Source: Allocoprobacillus halotolerans | GTDB taxonomy: Bacteria; Bacillota_I; Bacilli_A; Erysipelotrichales; Coprobacillaceae | Reading direction: 5' to 3' | Assembly (NCBI RefSeq): GCF_024399475.1 | Contig: NZ_CP101620.1 | Location: 2,399,608 to 2,463,607, forward strand | Length of the DNA: 64,000 bases | In this document: piece by piece, positions 10,001-19,207 of the stretch | Layout of the letters: each line of letters begins with the position of its first letter | How positions within the stretch are numbered: position 1 is the first letter of the stretch | Program-made: the position numbers and the translations under genes | The notes under the pieces: generated by a model | The model's input: the letters and a program-made list of their open reading frames with translations, nothing else | Databases searched by the model: none | Told to the model about the DNA's origin: nothing

Positions 10001-11405
10001 AAGAAATATTTGGTGAAAGTCATGTTTATCGTGCCGGTACGATTTCGACTGTTGCTGAAAAAACAGCTTATGGATATGCGAAAGGATATGCCGAATTAAT
10101 GGGCAAAGAAAATAGTATCAGTCAAGCTGAATTAGAAAGAATTGCTAAAGGATGTACGGGTGTTAAGCGTACAACAGGACAACATCCTGGTGGTATTATT
10201 GTTATTCCTGAAAGTATGGATGTCTTTGATTTTACACCTTATCAATATCCTGCTGATGATTTGAGTGCTGAGTGGAAGACAACGCATTTCGACTTCCATG
10301 CTATTCATGATAATGTCTTGAAATTTGATATCTTAGGTCATGTTGATCCAACTGTTATTAGAATGTTACAGGATTTAACGGGAGTCAATCCAAAAGATAT
10401 TCCAACAAATGATCCTCAAGTCATGAGTTTATTTAACTCTACTGAGGCTTTAGGCATTGATTTGAGTTTTCTTAATTGTAAAACTGGTGCATTAGGATTG
10501 CCTGAATTTGGTACTAAATTTGTGCGTGGGATGTTAGAACAGACGCACCCAACATCATTTAGTGATTTAGTTATTTTATCAGGTCTTTCTCATGGGACAG
10601 ATGTTTATTTAGGAAATGCTGAAACGTTGATTAGTTCGGGAACTTGTACACTACAAGAAGTTATTGGTTGTCGTGATGATATTATGGTTTATTTGATTGA
10701 AAAAGGATTACCAAATAAAGATGCTTTTGATATTATGGAGTGTGTTCGTAAAGGAAAATCTCCTGCAGTCTTCCCAGAAAAAAATATGAAGAACTAATGC
10801 GCAAATATGATGTTCCAACATGGTATATTGAATCATGTAAAAAAATTAAATACATGTTCCCAAAAGCTCATGCTGCAGCCTATGTTTTAAGTGCTGTCCG
10901 TGTGGCCTGGTGGAAACTTTATTATCCAAGAGAATACTATGCTGTTTATTTTACAACACGTTGCGATGCCTATGACATTGAAACTATGATTCAAGGACGT
11001 GATGTTGTTTATAACAAATATCAAAGTATTTTAAATGATAAACAAAATGGTGTTAAAATTTCCAATAAAGAAGAAGCTTTAATTTCAGTTTTTGAAATTG
11101 CTTTAGAAATGTTTGAACGTGGTTATCATTTTAGTAATATTTCTTTAGAAAAATCTGATTCTCAAAATTTTATTATGGATCCTGATGATGATATGGCTTT
11201 ATTGCCTCCATTTGTATCTATTGATGGTTTAGGAACATCGGTAGGTGATAGTGTTGTTGAAGCACGTCAGAAAAATAAATTTTTATCTAAAGAAGATGTT
11301 ATGAAACGTACTAAACTAACAAATAATCAAATTGAATTTTTAACGAAACTTGGAGCTTTTGAAAATATGTCTGAAGAAAATCAATTATCATTATTTGATT
11401 TATAG
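7088..11405 (+). CDS. polC: DNA polymerase III PolC-type alpha subunit (two apparent single-base deletions)
   Basis: Gram-positive replicative polymerase with built-in 3'-5' exonuclease. Order of domains: N-terminal region, OB fold, PHP domain starting ELHVHSKMSAMDG, DEDD exonuclease (SFDLETTGL ... VAHNATFDVGF) inserted in PHP, then the polymerase core with VGSRGSVGSSF, a zinc ribbon (CPHC ... CPKC) and the catalytic PDIDLNFSG. Two frame breaks, near 8504-8511 (T5 or A3) and 10778-10784 (A7), are each repaired by one extra base and give about 1439 residues, the usual PolC length. Since PolC is essential and the pieces meet without loss, sequence error is far likelier than decay. Confidence 0.96.
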
Positions 11406-11425
11406 TAAAAATAGTGATGAAAGCA

Positions 11426-11454
11426 TTGTTTTTTATGATTGATTATGTTATATT
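11426..11454 (+). promoter_or_regulatory. Promoter of the rimP-nusA-infB operon
   Basis: TTGTTT and TATATT are separated by exactly 17 bases in the polC-rimP gap, giving a plausible sigma-A promoter. Confidence 0.55.
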
Positions 11455-11474
11455 ATAGAAGTAATCAGTGATTT

Positions 11475-11496
11475 ACGAGAGGGGTAACCCTCTCGT
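11475..11496 (+). other. Strong GC-rich hairpin in the rimP leader
   Basis: A perfect 9-bp stem (ACGAGAGGG / CCCTCTCGT) with loop GTAA, far more GC-rich than its surroundings, sits just after the predicted rimP promoter and before the start codon. Only two or three T follow, so it is a weak terminator at best. It may end polC transcripts or act as a leader structure for the nusA operon. Confidence 0.6.
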
Positions 11497-11520
11497 TTAT
11501 ATTTGTAAATGGAGGATTAT

Positions 11521-11982
11521 ATGCTAGAAAAAATCAAACAACTTATTCAACCCATACTTGATGAACATGATGTTTACCTTGATGATATTGAATACGTCAA
11601 AGAAAAAAATGAGTGGTATTTGCGTATCTTCATTGAAAAAAATAATGGTCATCTTGATATGGACACATGTGTGGCTGTAAGTGAAGCAATTAGTGAAATG
11701 TTAGATAGAGAAGATTTGATTGATGAAGAGTATTATTTAGAAGTCTCTTCTCCAGGTGCTGAAAAACCTTTAAAAACATTGGAAAAGGTACAAGAAGCAA
11801 CAGGGGAATATGTGTATATTCAATTCAAGAATCCTACTCAAGGCATGAATGAGGTTTATGGAACAATCAACAGTGTTGAAGACACGCGTATTGAATTGCA
11901 ATATATGGTTAAAAATATTAAGAAAAAATGCGTCATTGATTACAATGATATTGCATTTATTAGGTTAGCTGTTAAATTTTAA
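11521..11982 (+). CDS. rimP: Ribosome maturation factor RimP
   Basis: Small-subunit assembly factor. The 153-residue protein has the RimP pattern DVYLDDIEYVKEKNEWYLRIFIEK and YYLEVSSPGAEKPLK. An ATG at 11509 is in frame, but its own bases form the GGAGG ribosome-binding site of the ATG at 11521, so I choose 11521. First gene of the rimP-nusA-ylxR-ylxQ-infB-rbfA operon conserved across Firmicutes. Confidence 0.94.
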   Translation: MLEKIKQLIQPILDEHDVYLDDIEYVKEKNEWYLRIFIEKNNGHLDMDTCVAVSEAISEMLDREDLIDEEYYLEVSSPGAEKPLKTLEKVQEATGEYVYIQFKNPTQGMNEVYGTINSVEDTRIELQYMVKNIKKKCVIDYNDIAFIRLAVKF

Positions 11983-11997
11983 GGAGGATAATAAAAA

Positions 11998-13365
11998 ATG
12001 GCTAGTAAAAAATTTATTCAGGCACTTGATCTATTAGAAAGTGAAAAAGGAATCAAGAAAGAAGTTGTTCTTGATGCTTTAAAGGAAGCTTTAGAAAAAT
12101 CATATAAAAAGAATTATGGTGGTCCTGAATCTATTATTCGTGTTGAGATTAATGAAGTTACTGGAAAAATTCGTTTATATGAAATCAAACATGTTGTTGA
12201 TGATGTGAATGATGAAGATTATGAATTATCTTTAGAAGAAGCGCAAATGATTAATCCTAAATATCAAATTGGTGATGATGTTGTGACTGAAGTTGATCCT
12301 GAAGTTTTTGGACGATTGGCTGCTATTCAAACAAAACAGTTGTTAAAGCAAAAAATTCGTGAGGCTGAAAAGGAAACTTTATACAATGAATATATTGATA
12401 AAAAAGATGATATTATTAATGGAACTGTTGATCGTGTAGAAGAACGTTTTGCAATTATCAACATTGGTAGAACTGGAGCTTTATTACCATTAAATCAACA
12501 AATTCCAGGTGAAAAAATCTATGAAGGTCAACGTATCAAAGTTTATGTCAGTGATGTTGAACGTAATACCAAAGGTACCCATATTGGTGTTTCTAGAACT
12601 GAACCCGGATTAGTAAAAAGATTATTTGAAATGGAAGTTCCTGAAATTTATGATGGAACTGTTGAAATCAAATCAGTCTCACGTGAGGCTGGAGATCGTA
12701 GTAAAATTGCTGTTTACACAAGTCATGAAAACATCGATCCAATTGGTGCTTGCGTAGGTCCAAAAGGTGCGCGTGTACGTAATGTTGTTAATGAATTGAA
12801 TGGTGAAATGATTGACATTATTGAATGGAGTGAAGATCCTGTTGTTTATATCTCACATGCTTTATCTCCATCTGATGTTGAATATGTAGATGTAGATGAA
12901 GAAAAACATAGTGCTTTGGTTATTGTGCCAGATAATCAATTGTCTTTAGCTATTGGAAAAAGAGGTCAAAATGCACGTTTAGCTGTTCGTTTGACAGGAT
13001 GGAAAATTGATATTAAATCAGTGACTGAAGCTGCAAATGAAGGAATTGTTTATGGTGAAGATGCTGAATTTGAAAAATCATTTGAAGCTCAAATGACACA
13101 AGAAGAACCACTTGTTGAAGATGATTTTGAAGAAGAAATTTTTGATTTTGAAGAAGAAACTCCAGAAATGGTTACTGATCATGAAGAAAGTGATATAATA
13201 GAAGAAGATAGTCAAGCTATGGCTGAACAAGATAATCAAGATTTCGAAGAATTTGATGATTACGATGAGGATTATGATGATGAGTATGAAGATTATGATT
13301 ATGATCCAAAATATGATGAAGATATTGACTATGATGAATTTGATAAGTATTATGATGAAAAATAG
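11998..13365 (+). CDS. nusA: Transcription elongation/termination factor NusA with acidic tail
   Basis: RNA-polymerase-binding factor modulating pausing, termination and antitermination. The N-terminal domain is followed by S1 and two KH domains; DPIGACVGPKGARVRNV and LAIGKRGQNARLAVRLTGWKIDIKS are the KH signatures. From about residue 345 the protein continues into a roughly 110-residue tail rich in Asp, Glu and Tyr (for example DEDYDDEYEDYDYDP), far longer than in Bacillus NusA (371 residues in total), where no such tail exists. The tail is in one open frame without a break, so it appears genuine. Works with NusB encoded at 32899. Confidence 0.95.
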   Translation: MASKKFIQALDLLESEKGIKKEVVLDALKEALEKSYKKNYGGPESIIRVEINEVTGKIRLYEIKHVVDDVNDEDYELSLEEAQMINPKYQIGDDVVTEVDPEVFGRLAAIQTKQLLKQKIREAEKETLYNEYIDKKDDIINGTVDRVEERFAIINIGRTGALLPLNQQIPGEKIYEGQRIKVYVSDVERNTKGTHIGVSRTEPGLVKRLFEMEVPEIYDGTVEIKSVSREAGDRSKIAVYTSHENIDPIGACVGPKGARVRNVVNELNGEMIDIIEWSEDPVVYISHALSPSDVEYVDVDEEKHSALVIVPDNQLSLAIGKRGQNARLAVRLTGWKIDIKSVTEAANEGIVYGEDAEFEKSFEAQMTQEEPLVEDDFEEEIFDFEEETPEMVTDHEESDIIEEDSQAMAEQDNQDFEEFDDYDEDYDDEYEDYDYDPKYDEDIDYDEFDKYYDEK

Positions 13366-13377
13366 GGGTGATTTTGA

Positions 13378-13632
13378 ATGCGAAAGATACCTTTAAGAAA
13401 ATGTGTAGCAACACAAGAACAACTCCCTAAAAAAGAACTTATTCGTGTTGTGAGAAATAAAGAAGGTGAAGTGTTTGTTGATCCAACTGGAAAGATGAAC
13501 GGACGTGGAGCTTATTTGAAAAGAAGTTTAGAAGCTATTGATTTAGCTAAGAAAAAGGGCGTTTTAAAGAAATCATTGGAAGTGGATATCCCTGATGATA
13601 TTTATGAGGAATTAAAGAAGTATGTTGGATAA
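13378..13632 (+). CDS. ylxR: YlxR/RnpM family RNA-binding protein
   Basis: 84-residue member of the DUF448 family, reported in Bacillus to bind RNase P RNA (RnpM). The opening RKIPLRKCVATQEQLPKKELIRVVR and GKMNGRGAYLKRS are the family signature. It sits in its conserved place between nusA and ylxQ and overlaps ylxQ by 11 bases. Confidence 0.93.
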   Translation: MRKIPLRKCVATQEQLPKKELIRVVRNKEGEVFVDPTGKMNGRGAYLKRSLEAIDLAKKKGVLKKSLEVDIPDDIYEELKKYVG

Positions 13633-13914
13633 AAATAAGGCATCTTTATTAGGATTGGCAATGCGTGCCAGAAAAATTGTGACGGGAGATGTTTTATTGA
13701 AAAACATTCGTCAAAAAAAGTTTATTATGTAATGATTGCAGAAGATGCAAGTGAGAATACTAAGAAAAAGTATGTTGACAAATGTACTTATTATCATGTT
13801 GATTATCAGATTCTAGGAAAGGTTGAAGAGATTTCTCAAGCTATTGGAAAGGACAATCGTGTTGCTTTAGGTATATTGGATAAAGGTTTTGCAAATAAAA
13901 TCAAATCAAAATGA
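13622..13914 (+). CDS. ylxQ: YlxQ, ribosomal protein L7Ae-like RNA-binding protein (one apparent base deletion)
   Basis: L7Ae/L30e-fold protein, probably a kink-turn RNA binder. The start ATG at 13622 lies inside the end of ylxR. The N-terminal [22 protein letters not shown] is in one frame and [14 protein letters not shown] in another; adding one A to the A7 run at 13713-13719 joins them through [16 protein letters not shown] and gives 97 residues, a normal length. Only the second part has an in-frame ATG that could be taken as a separate gene, but it has no ribosome-binding site. Confidence 0.9.
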
Positions 13915-13927
13915 GGAGGTTGATATT

Positions 13928-15777
13928 ATGGCAAAAAAGAATACATCAGCAAAAAAGAAAGGAAACCATCATAAAAAGAAATTAATTTCTAATATTCCTC
14001 AAAAAAAGGAAGAAAAGAAATTAGGGGATGGAATTGTTGAATATGAAGAAGGAATTACAGTTGGTGAATTAGCTGAAATGATTGGACAGACACCAGCCAA
14101 TGTTATTAAAGTTTTATTTATGCTTGGTACAATGGTGACAATCAATTCATCACTCAGTGATGAACAAGTTGAATTGATCTGTCTTGAATATGGCTATGAA
14201 GTGAAAAAGAAAGTCATTGTCAGTGAAATTAATTTTGAAGATATTGAAATTGTTGATGATGAAGCTGATTTGGTCGGGCGTCCACCTGTTGTTACAATTA
14301 TGGGGCATGTTGACCATGGAAAAACAACATTGCTTGATTATATTAGAAAATCAAGAGTAGCTGAAGGTGAATTTGGTGGAATTACGCAACATATTGGTGC
14401 TTATCAGGTTGAAGTGAGTGGTAAAAAAATCACATTCCTTGATACACCTGGTCATGAAGCTTTTACAGCTATGCGAGCTCGTGGAGCACAATTAACAGAT
14501 ATTGTTATTATTGTTGTAGCTGCAGATGATGGTGTGATGCCACAAACAAAAGAAGCTGTTGATCATGCTTTAGCGGCTGGTGTGCCAATCGTTGTTGCAA
14601 TTAACAAAATTGATAAAGATGGTGCTGATCCTGAACGTATTAAAGGAGAAATGAGTGAACTTGGACTTATGCCTGAAGAATGGGGAGGAGAAACAGTTTA
14701 CTGTAATATTTCTGCAAAAAAGGAATTGGTATTGAAGAATTGTTAGAGACTTTAACTGTCGTTGCTGAATTAGCGGACTTAAAAGCGAATCCAAAACGTT
14801 ATGCTTATGGAAGTGTCGTTGAAGGACGCTTAGATAAAGGACGTGGACCTGTTGCTACTTTACTTGTTCAAAATGGAACATTAAGAGCTGGAGATCCAAT
14901 TGTTGTTGGAACAGCTTTTGGTCGTGTTCGTCAGATGCTTGGTGATAATGGTAAAGAATTAAAAGAAGCTGGACCATCAACACCAGTTGAAATTACCGGT
15001 TTAAATGATGTTCCTGTTGCCGGAGATAAATTTATGGCATTTGAAACTGAAAAAATGGCACGTCATGTTGGTGAAGAAAGACAAAAAGCAAAACAAGAAC
15101 AAGATCGTGGTATAAGTTCTGCAATGAGTTTAGATGATTTATTTAATCAAATTAAAGAAGGACAAGTTGCTGATTTGAATATTATTGTCAAAGCTGATGT
15201 AAACGGAACAGCTGAAGCTGTCAAAGGTTCATTAGAAAAGATTGATATTGATGGTGTCCGTGTCAATGTCATTCGTTCAACTGTTGGAGCTATTAGTGAA
15301 TCTGATGTTTTATTAGCAAGTGCTTCTAAGGCTATCATTTATGGATTTAATGTGCGTCCAGATGCTAATGTAAGACGAAAAGCTGAAGAAGAGGGTGTTG
15401 AAATCAGACTTCATAACATCATTTATAAAATGGTTGAAGAAATTGAAGCAGCAATGCGTGGTATGTTAGCTCCTGAACTTGAAGAAGTTGTTACTGGTCA
15501 AGCTGAGATTAGACAAGTTATTAAAGTTTCTAAAGTTGGAAATATTGCTGGTTCATATGTAACAGATGGTTATATTCGTAGAGACTGTGGTATTCGTTTG
15601 ATTCGTGAAGGTGTTGTCATTTATGAAGGAAAATTAGCTTCATTAAAACGTTTTAAAGATGATGCTAAGGAAGTATCGACAGGATATGAATGTGGTATGA
15701 CAATTGAAAACTATAACGATATTAAAGAAGGAGATATCATTGAAGGTTTCATTATGGAAGAAGTCGAAAGAAAATAG
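13928..15777 (+). CDS. infB: Translation initiation factor IF-2 (one apparent base deletion)
   Basis: GTPase that places initiator fMet-tRNA on the 30S subunit. The start is the ATG at 13928, preceded by GAGGAGG. A short Lys-rich N-terminus is followed by the IF2 N domain, then G1 [10 protein letters not shown]3 DTPGHEA, G4 NKID and the C-terminal domains. The frame breaks in the A6 run at 14716-14721, where one extra A restores [19 protein letters not shown] and about 616 residues. This is a compact IF-2 (Bacillus about 716) lacking a long N-terminal extension. Confidence 0.95.
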
Positions 15778-15790
15778 GAGATGATCTTTT

Positions 15791-16143
15791 ATGGTATTGA
15801 AAAAGAAAAATTAAATAATATTATTCAAAGAGAATTATCCGATATTATTCAGATGGAAGTTAAAGATCCAGCCATTGGTTTTTGTACGATTACCGGTGTT
15901 GAAGTGACAAATGATTTATCAATTGCGAAAGTTTATGTTTCCTTTTTGAATAAAAATTCTCAAAAAAGAATGGATGCATTACAACATTCTAAAGGTTTTA
16001 TTCGTAGTCTTTTAGCCAAACGATTAACAATTCGTAAATGTCCTGAACTTCATTTTGTAATGGATACATCTTTAGAATATGGTAATAAAATTGAAAGTAT
16101 TATTGAAAAATTAAATGATCAAAAAAAGGTTTCTAATGATTAG
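15791..16143 (+). CDS. rbfA: Ribosome-binding factor A
   Basis: 16S rRNA maturation factor that binds the 5' helix of 16S rRNA. The body QRELSDIIQMEVKDPAIGF...VEVTNDLSIAKVYVSFL matches the family. An in-frame ATG exists at 15781, but it directly abuts the AGGAG ribosome-binding site. The ATG at 15791 has ideal spacing and would read MVLKKEKLNN if one A were added to the A5 run at 15800-15804, resembling normal RbfA starts. I therefore place the start at 15791 with one missing base; the family call does not depend on it. Last gene of the nusA operon. Confidence 0.9.
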
Positions 16144-16154
16144 AAATCTTTTTT
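16128..16154 (+). terminator. Terminator at end of nusA-infB-rbfA operon
   Basis: GGTTTCTAA / TTAGAAATC hairpin overlapping the rbfA stop codon, followed by six T. Confidence 0.85.
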
Positions 16155-16163
16155 ATATATTAT

Positions 16164-16192
16164 TTGAAGATTATCAATAATAAGCATATAAT
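16164..16192 (+). promoter_or_regulatory. Promoter of nagA
   Basis: TTGAAG and TATAAT separated by 17 bases, about 20 bases upstream of nagA and just after the rbfA terminator. Confidence 0.7.
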
Positions 16193-16212
16193 AAAGAAAG
16201 GAGGACATAAAA

Positions 16213-17343
16213 ATGAAAAAATGTATTGTAAACGGGAAAGTTATTCTACATGATGAAATTGTAGAAAAAAATGTATTTATTGATGATGATAAAATTATAG
16301 AAATCAGTCATCGTCAGCCAGAAGATGAAGAAATTATTGATGCAAAAGGATACTATGTGAGTCCAGGATTTATTGACGTACATACACATGGACGTGGTGG
16401 TAGTGATACGATGTATGCAACTTTTGAAGATTTAAATACCATTTCAAAAGCAACCCTTCAAACAGGCGTAACATCTTTTTTACCAACGACAATGACAATG
16501 CCTGTTGATGACATTGCAAAAGCTATTGATAATATAGCAACTTATAAAGATAAAGTAGAAGGTGCTCAGGTTTTGGGAACACATTTGGAAGGACCATTCT
16601 TCAATAAGAAATACAAAGGAGCACAACCAGAAGAATGTATGATCTTACCAACAGTTGAGAATTATTTATCATTTGTGAAAAATCATCAGGATGTTGTTAG
16701 AAAAATCTCAATTGCGCCTGAATTAGAGCATTCATTAGAATTGATTCAATATTTGCAAGATAAAAATACGGTTGTTTCATTAGGACATACGAATGCAACA
16801 TATGAACAAGCGCAAGCTGCTATTGATGCTGGAGCTACTTCAGGAACACATACTTATAATGCGATGACACCTTTAACACATCGTGCCCCTGGTGTTGTTG
16901 GCGCAGTGATGATTAATGATACTGTTTATGCTGAATTGATTTTAGATGGTGTTCATGTTAATTATGCAGCTGCGAAAGCATTATTACGTACAAAAGGTAA
17001 AGATAAATTAATTTTAATTACTGATTCTTTAGAAGCTGCTGGTTTGGAAAATGGAAAATATCTTTTAGGAAATCAGGATGTTTATGTGAAAGATGGAGAA
17101 GCAAGATTGATTGATGGTACACTTGCTGGAAGTATTGTTTCAATGAATGTTGCTGTAAAAAATGCATATGAACATCTTGGACTTAGTTTAAATGAGGCTG
17201 TTAATCTTGCAAGCTATAATCCTGCACAAAGTTTAAATGAACCATTATTAGGTGAAATAAAAGTTGGCAATTATGCTGATATTATTTTCTTTGATGATCA
17301 GATTCAAATTCAACAAACATTGATTAAAGGACAAATGAAATAG
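16213..17343 (+). CDS. nagA: N-acetylglucosamine-6-phosphate deacetylase
   Basis: Amidohydrolase converting GlcNAc-6-phosphate to glucosamine-6-phosphate and acetate in amino-sugar and cell-wall recycling. The HTHGRGGSDTM segment near residue 57, HLEGPFFNKKYKGA, SLGHTNATYEQA and GTHTYNAMTPLTHRAPG carry the metal and substrate residues; ILITDSLEAAG holds the catalytic Asp. At 376 residues it is full length. No nagB adjoins; an aldose-epimerase-like gene follows directly and is probably co-transcribed. Confidence 0.95.
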   Translation: MKKCIVNGKVILHDEIVEKNVFIDDDKIIEISHRQPEDEEIIDAKGYYVSPGFIDVHTHGRGGSDTMYATFEDLNTISKATLQTGVTSFLPTTMTMPVDDIAKAIDNIATYKDKVEGAQVLGTHLEGPFFNKKYKGAQPEECMILPTVENYLSFVKNHQDVVRKISIAPELEHSLELIQYLQDKNTVVSLGHTNATYEQAQAAIDAGATSGTHTYNAMTPLTHRAPGVVGAVMINDTVYAELILDGVHVNYAAAKALLRTKGKDKLILITDSLEAAGLENGKYLLGNQDVYVKDGEARLIDGTLAGSIVSMNVAVKNAYEHLGLSLNEAVNLASYNPAQSLNEPLLGEIKVGNYADIIFFDDQIQIQQTLIKGQMK

Positions 17344-17355
17344 GTGGGTAAAAAT

Positions 17356-18234
17356 ATGGTGATTTTAAAAAATAGTGAATTAGAAGTAGAATTAAATGCT
17401 AAGGGTGCAGAAATTATTAAAATAATTGGTCAACATGATCATATTAATTATATGTGGAAAAGAGATCCAGCTTTGTGGGCAAGTAGTGCACCTATTCTTT
17501 TCCCTATTATTGGTGCGTTACATAATGATGAGTGCCAAATTGAAGGAAAAACATATCATATGACACAACATGGATTTTCAAGACATAATGAGTATTTGGT
17601 TCATCAATTATCTGATACATGTGTAGAATTTGAGTTGACACCAAATGAAGATATTTTAAAACAATATCCTTATTTGTTTAATTTAAAAGTTATTTATACA
17701 TTAAATGACAATAAACTAGCATGCCAATGTGTTGTTAAAAATACTGATCAAAAAACAATATATTTCCAAATTGGTGGGCATCCTGCTTTTGCTTGTCCAT
17801 TTATGGAAAATGAATCAAGTAATGATTATTATGTAGAATTTGAAAAAGAAGAAACACTTCATCAAAAAGTAATTGATGTTGCTCATCGTGCTATGTCGCG
17901 TACAACAAAGCCTTTCTTTGATCATGAAAAACGTTTCTTTGTTAGACAAGCTTTATTGGATAATGATGCAATTGTTTTTAAAGATTTCCAATCTCACTAT
18001 GTGGCTTTAAAATCAATTAATCATCAAAAAGCCATTTATTTCCATATGGAAAATTATCCTCATTTAGGTATTTGGGCAAGTAAACATGTTGGTGGTTTAT
18101 TAGCCTTAGAACCATGGAATGGACATGGTGATTATATCGACTTTAATGGTGAATTTAAGGATAAAGAAGGTATGATTGCTTTAGCACCAGACCAAGAATT
18201 TTCTTGTCAATTTACTATTGAAATTCGTCAATAG
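17356..18234 (+). CDS. Aldose 1-epimerase family protein (LacX-like)
   Basis: Galactose-mutarotase-fold protein of about 292 residues. The LacX-type opening (LNAKGAEIIKI, MWKRDPALWASSAPILFPIIGAL) and HGFSRHNEY, GGHPAFACP are family features, including the conserved His residues. The frame is open from a GTG at 17344, but those bases form the AGGTGGG ribosome-binding site, so the ATG at 17356 is the likely start. It follows nagA by 12 bases, suggesting a role with phosphorylated or amino sugars; the true substrate cannot be told from sequence. Confidence 0.88.
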   Translation: MVILKNSELEVELNAKGAEIIKIIGQHDHINYMWKRDPALWASSAPILFPIIGALHNDECQIEGKTYHMTQHGFSRHNEYLVHQLSDTCVEFELTPNEDILKQYPYLFNLKVIYTLNDNKLACQCVVKNTDQKTIYFQIGGHPAFACPFMENESSNDYYVEFEKEETLHQKVIDVAHRAMSRTTKPFFDHEKRFFVRQALLDNDAIVFKDFQSHYVALKSINHQKAIYFHMENYPHLGIWASKHVGGLLALEPWNGHGDYIDFNGEFKDKEGMIALAPDQEFSCQFTIEIRQ

Positions 18235-18273
18235 ATGACAATGTTTTCATGAAGATGATGTTATGATATTGAT

Positions 18274-18444
18274 ATGAAAATAAAAATTATAGAAAAAAGT
18301 CATGAATTGGATTTAGAGGATGCTTTAAATGAATTTATTGAAAAAGAAAATCCTAAAATTCAAGACATTCAATATCAGGTTGCTTTAACATCTTGTCATG
18401 GAAATCTTGAATACAGTTTTAGCTGTCTTATTGTATATTCATAA
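18274..18444 (+). CDS. Cse60-like small sporulation protein
   Basis: A 56-residue ORF (MKIKIIEKSHELDLEDALNE...) whose pattern of a short basic strand, an acidic 'DLEDALNEFIEKE' helix and a Cys/Tyr-rich end resembles the Cse60 family of forespore proteins in Bacillus. Function in that family is unknown. It has no strong ribosome-binding site. The neighbouring DUF1540 gene and other sporulation genes in the window support the assignment, which is by recollected family pattern rather than alignment. Confidence 0.65.
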   Translation: MKIKIIEKSHELDLEDALNEFIEKENPKIQDIQYQVALTSCHGNLEYSFSCLIVYS

Positions 18445-18479
18445 AAAAATAAGGCATAATAATATATGGAGGTGAAACT

Positions 18480-18632
18480 ATGGCTAAAGATGTCAAATGT
18501 AGCGTAGATAACTGTAAATATTATTGTGATGGGTGTTGTGAGGCAAACTGTATTCATGTAGGAAATTGTCATTGTGTGGAAGCAAAGAAAACTGCCGAAA
18601 CAGCTTGTGACACATTTGAGTGTCGTCAATAA
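18480..18632 (+). CDS. DUF1540-type cysteine-rich small protein
   Basis: A 50-residue protein with ten cysteines (VKCSVDNCKYYCDGCCEAN, IHVGNCHC, ETACDTFECRQ), matching the DUF1540 pattern of small, probably metal-binding proteins frequent in clostridia and Erysipelotrichia. GGAGGTG lies eight bases before the ATG. It is followed by a terminator. Function unknown. Confidence 0.85.
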   Translation: MAKDVKCSVDNCKYYCDGCCEANCIHVGNCHCVEAKKTAETACDTFECRQ

Positions 18633-18655
18633 CAGAACAATATAACATGAAATAA

Positions 18656-18691
18656 AGGTGTTGTTATGGAAACATAATGATACCTTTTTTT
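18656..18691 (+). terminator. Intrinsic terminator after the DUF1540 gene
   Basis: A 13-bp imperfect stem (AGGTGTTGTTATG / CATAATGATACCT with wobbles and one mismatch), GAAA tetraloop, then seven T. Confidence 0.85.
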
Positions 18692-18715
18692 GATATAGCT
18701 ATCTTTACATAAATT

Positions 18716-18724
18716 TGTTATAAT
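18716..18724 (+). promoter_or_regulatory. Extended -10 promoter of lipoprotein-rsuA unit
   Basis: TGTTATAAT 16 bases before the lipoprotein start codon; no convincing -35. Confidence 0.5.
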
Positions 18725-18739
18725 AGAAATGGTGATGAT

Positions 18740-19207
18740 ATGAAAAAAATATTAATATGTATAATGATTTCATTATTTTGTGTAGCATGTCAATCATCAT
18801 CTTCAAATGAACAATTTCAAGAATATTATCAAGTGAAAGAACAACTTGTCACTCATCAAAATTTTGATCAGGATTATCCTTTTCATGTTAAAGTTGTTTT
18901 TAATCATATAGAAGAAACTTATCGCTATGATGTGATTATAGATCAACCAGAGGTTGATATGTATTATATTGAAGCTATGGCTTATGCTCATGAAGATGAT
19001 CGTACGATGTGTCCTGTTCTAGGAATTGTTGATGATTCAATCAGTCATTTAAAAGTTGATTATGTAGATAAAACACAACACTTTTATAAAGGGGTTCAAC
19101 TTTCTGGAGAGACTGAAGAAGTTCAAAATATCAAGCTATATATAAGTTATTATTTAGATGAAGAAAAAAACGAAAAAGTTGAAAAATATATTGAGGTGAA
19201 ACCATGA
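18740..19207 (+). CDS. Putative lipoprotein of unknown function
   Basis: 155 residues opening with MKKILICIMISLFCVACQSSS: a positively charged start, a hydrophobic core and a Cys at residue 17 followed by Ser-rich linker, as in a lipoprotein signal peptide. The rest is an acidic, Tyr-rich beta-strand-like region with no family I recognise. It overlaps rsuA by four bases (ATGA), so the two are translationally coupled. Confidence 0.75.
   Translation: MKKILICIMISLFCVACQSSSSNEQFQEYYQVKEQLVTHQNFDQDYPFHVKVVFNHIEETYRYDVIIDQPEVDMYYIEAMAYAHEDDRTMCPVLGIVDDSISHLKVDYVDKTQHFYKGVQLSGETEEVQNIKLYISYYLDEEKNEKVEKYIEVKP

Noticed and set aside
13217-13414. His-rich reading frame on the minus strand opposite the end of nusA
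   Set aside because: It is the complementary shadow of the Asp/Tyr-rich nusA tail (GAT/TAT codons give His/Asn-rich antisense); no ribosome-binding site or family.
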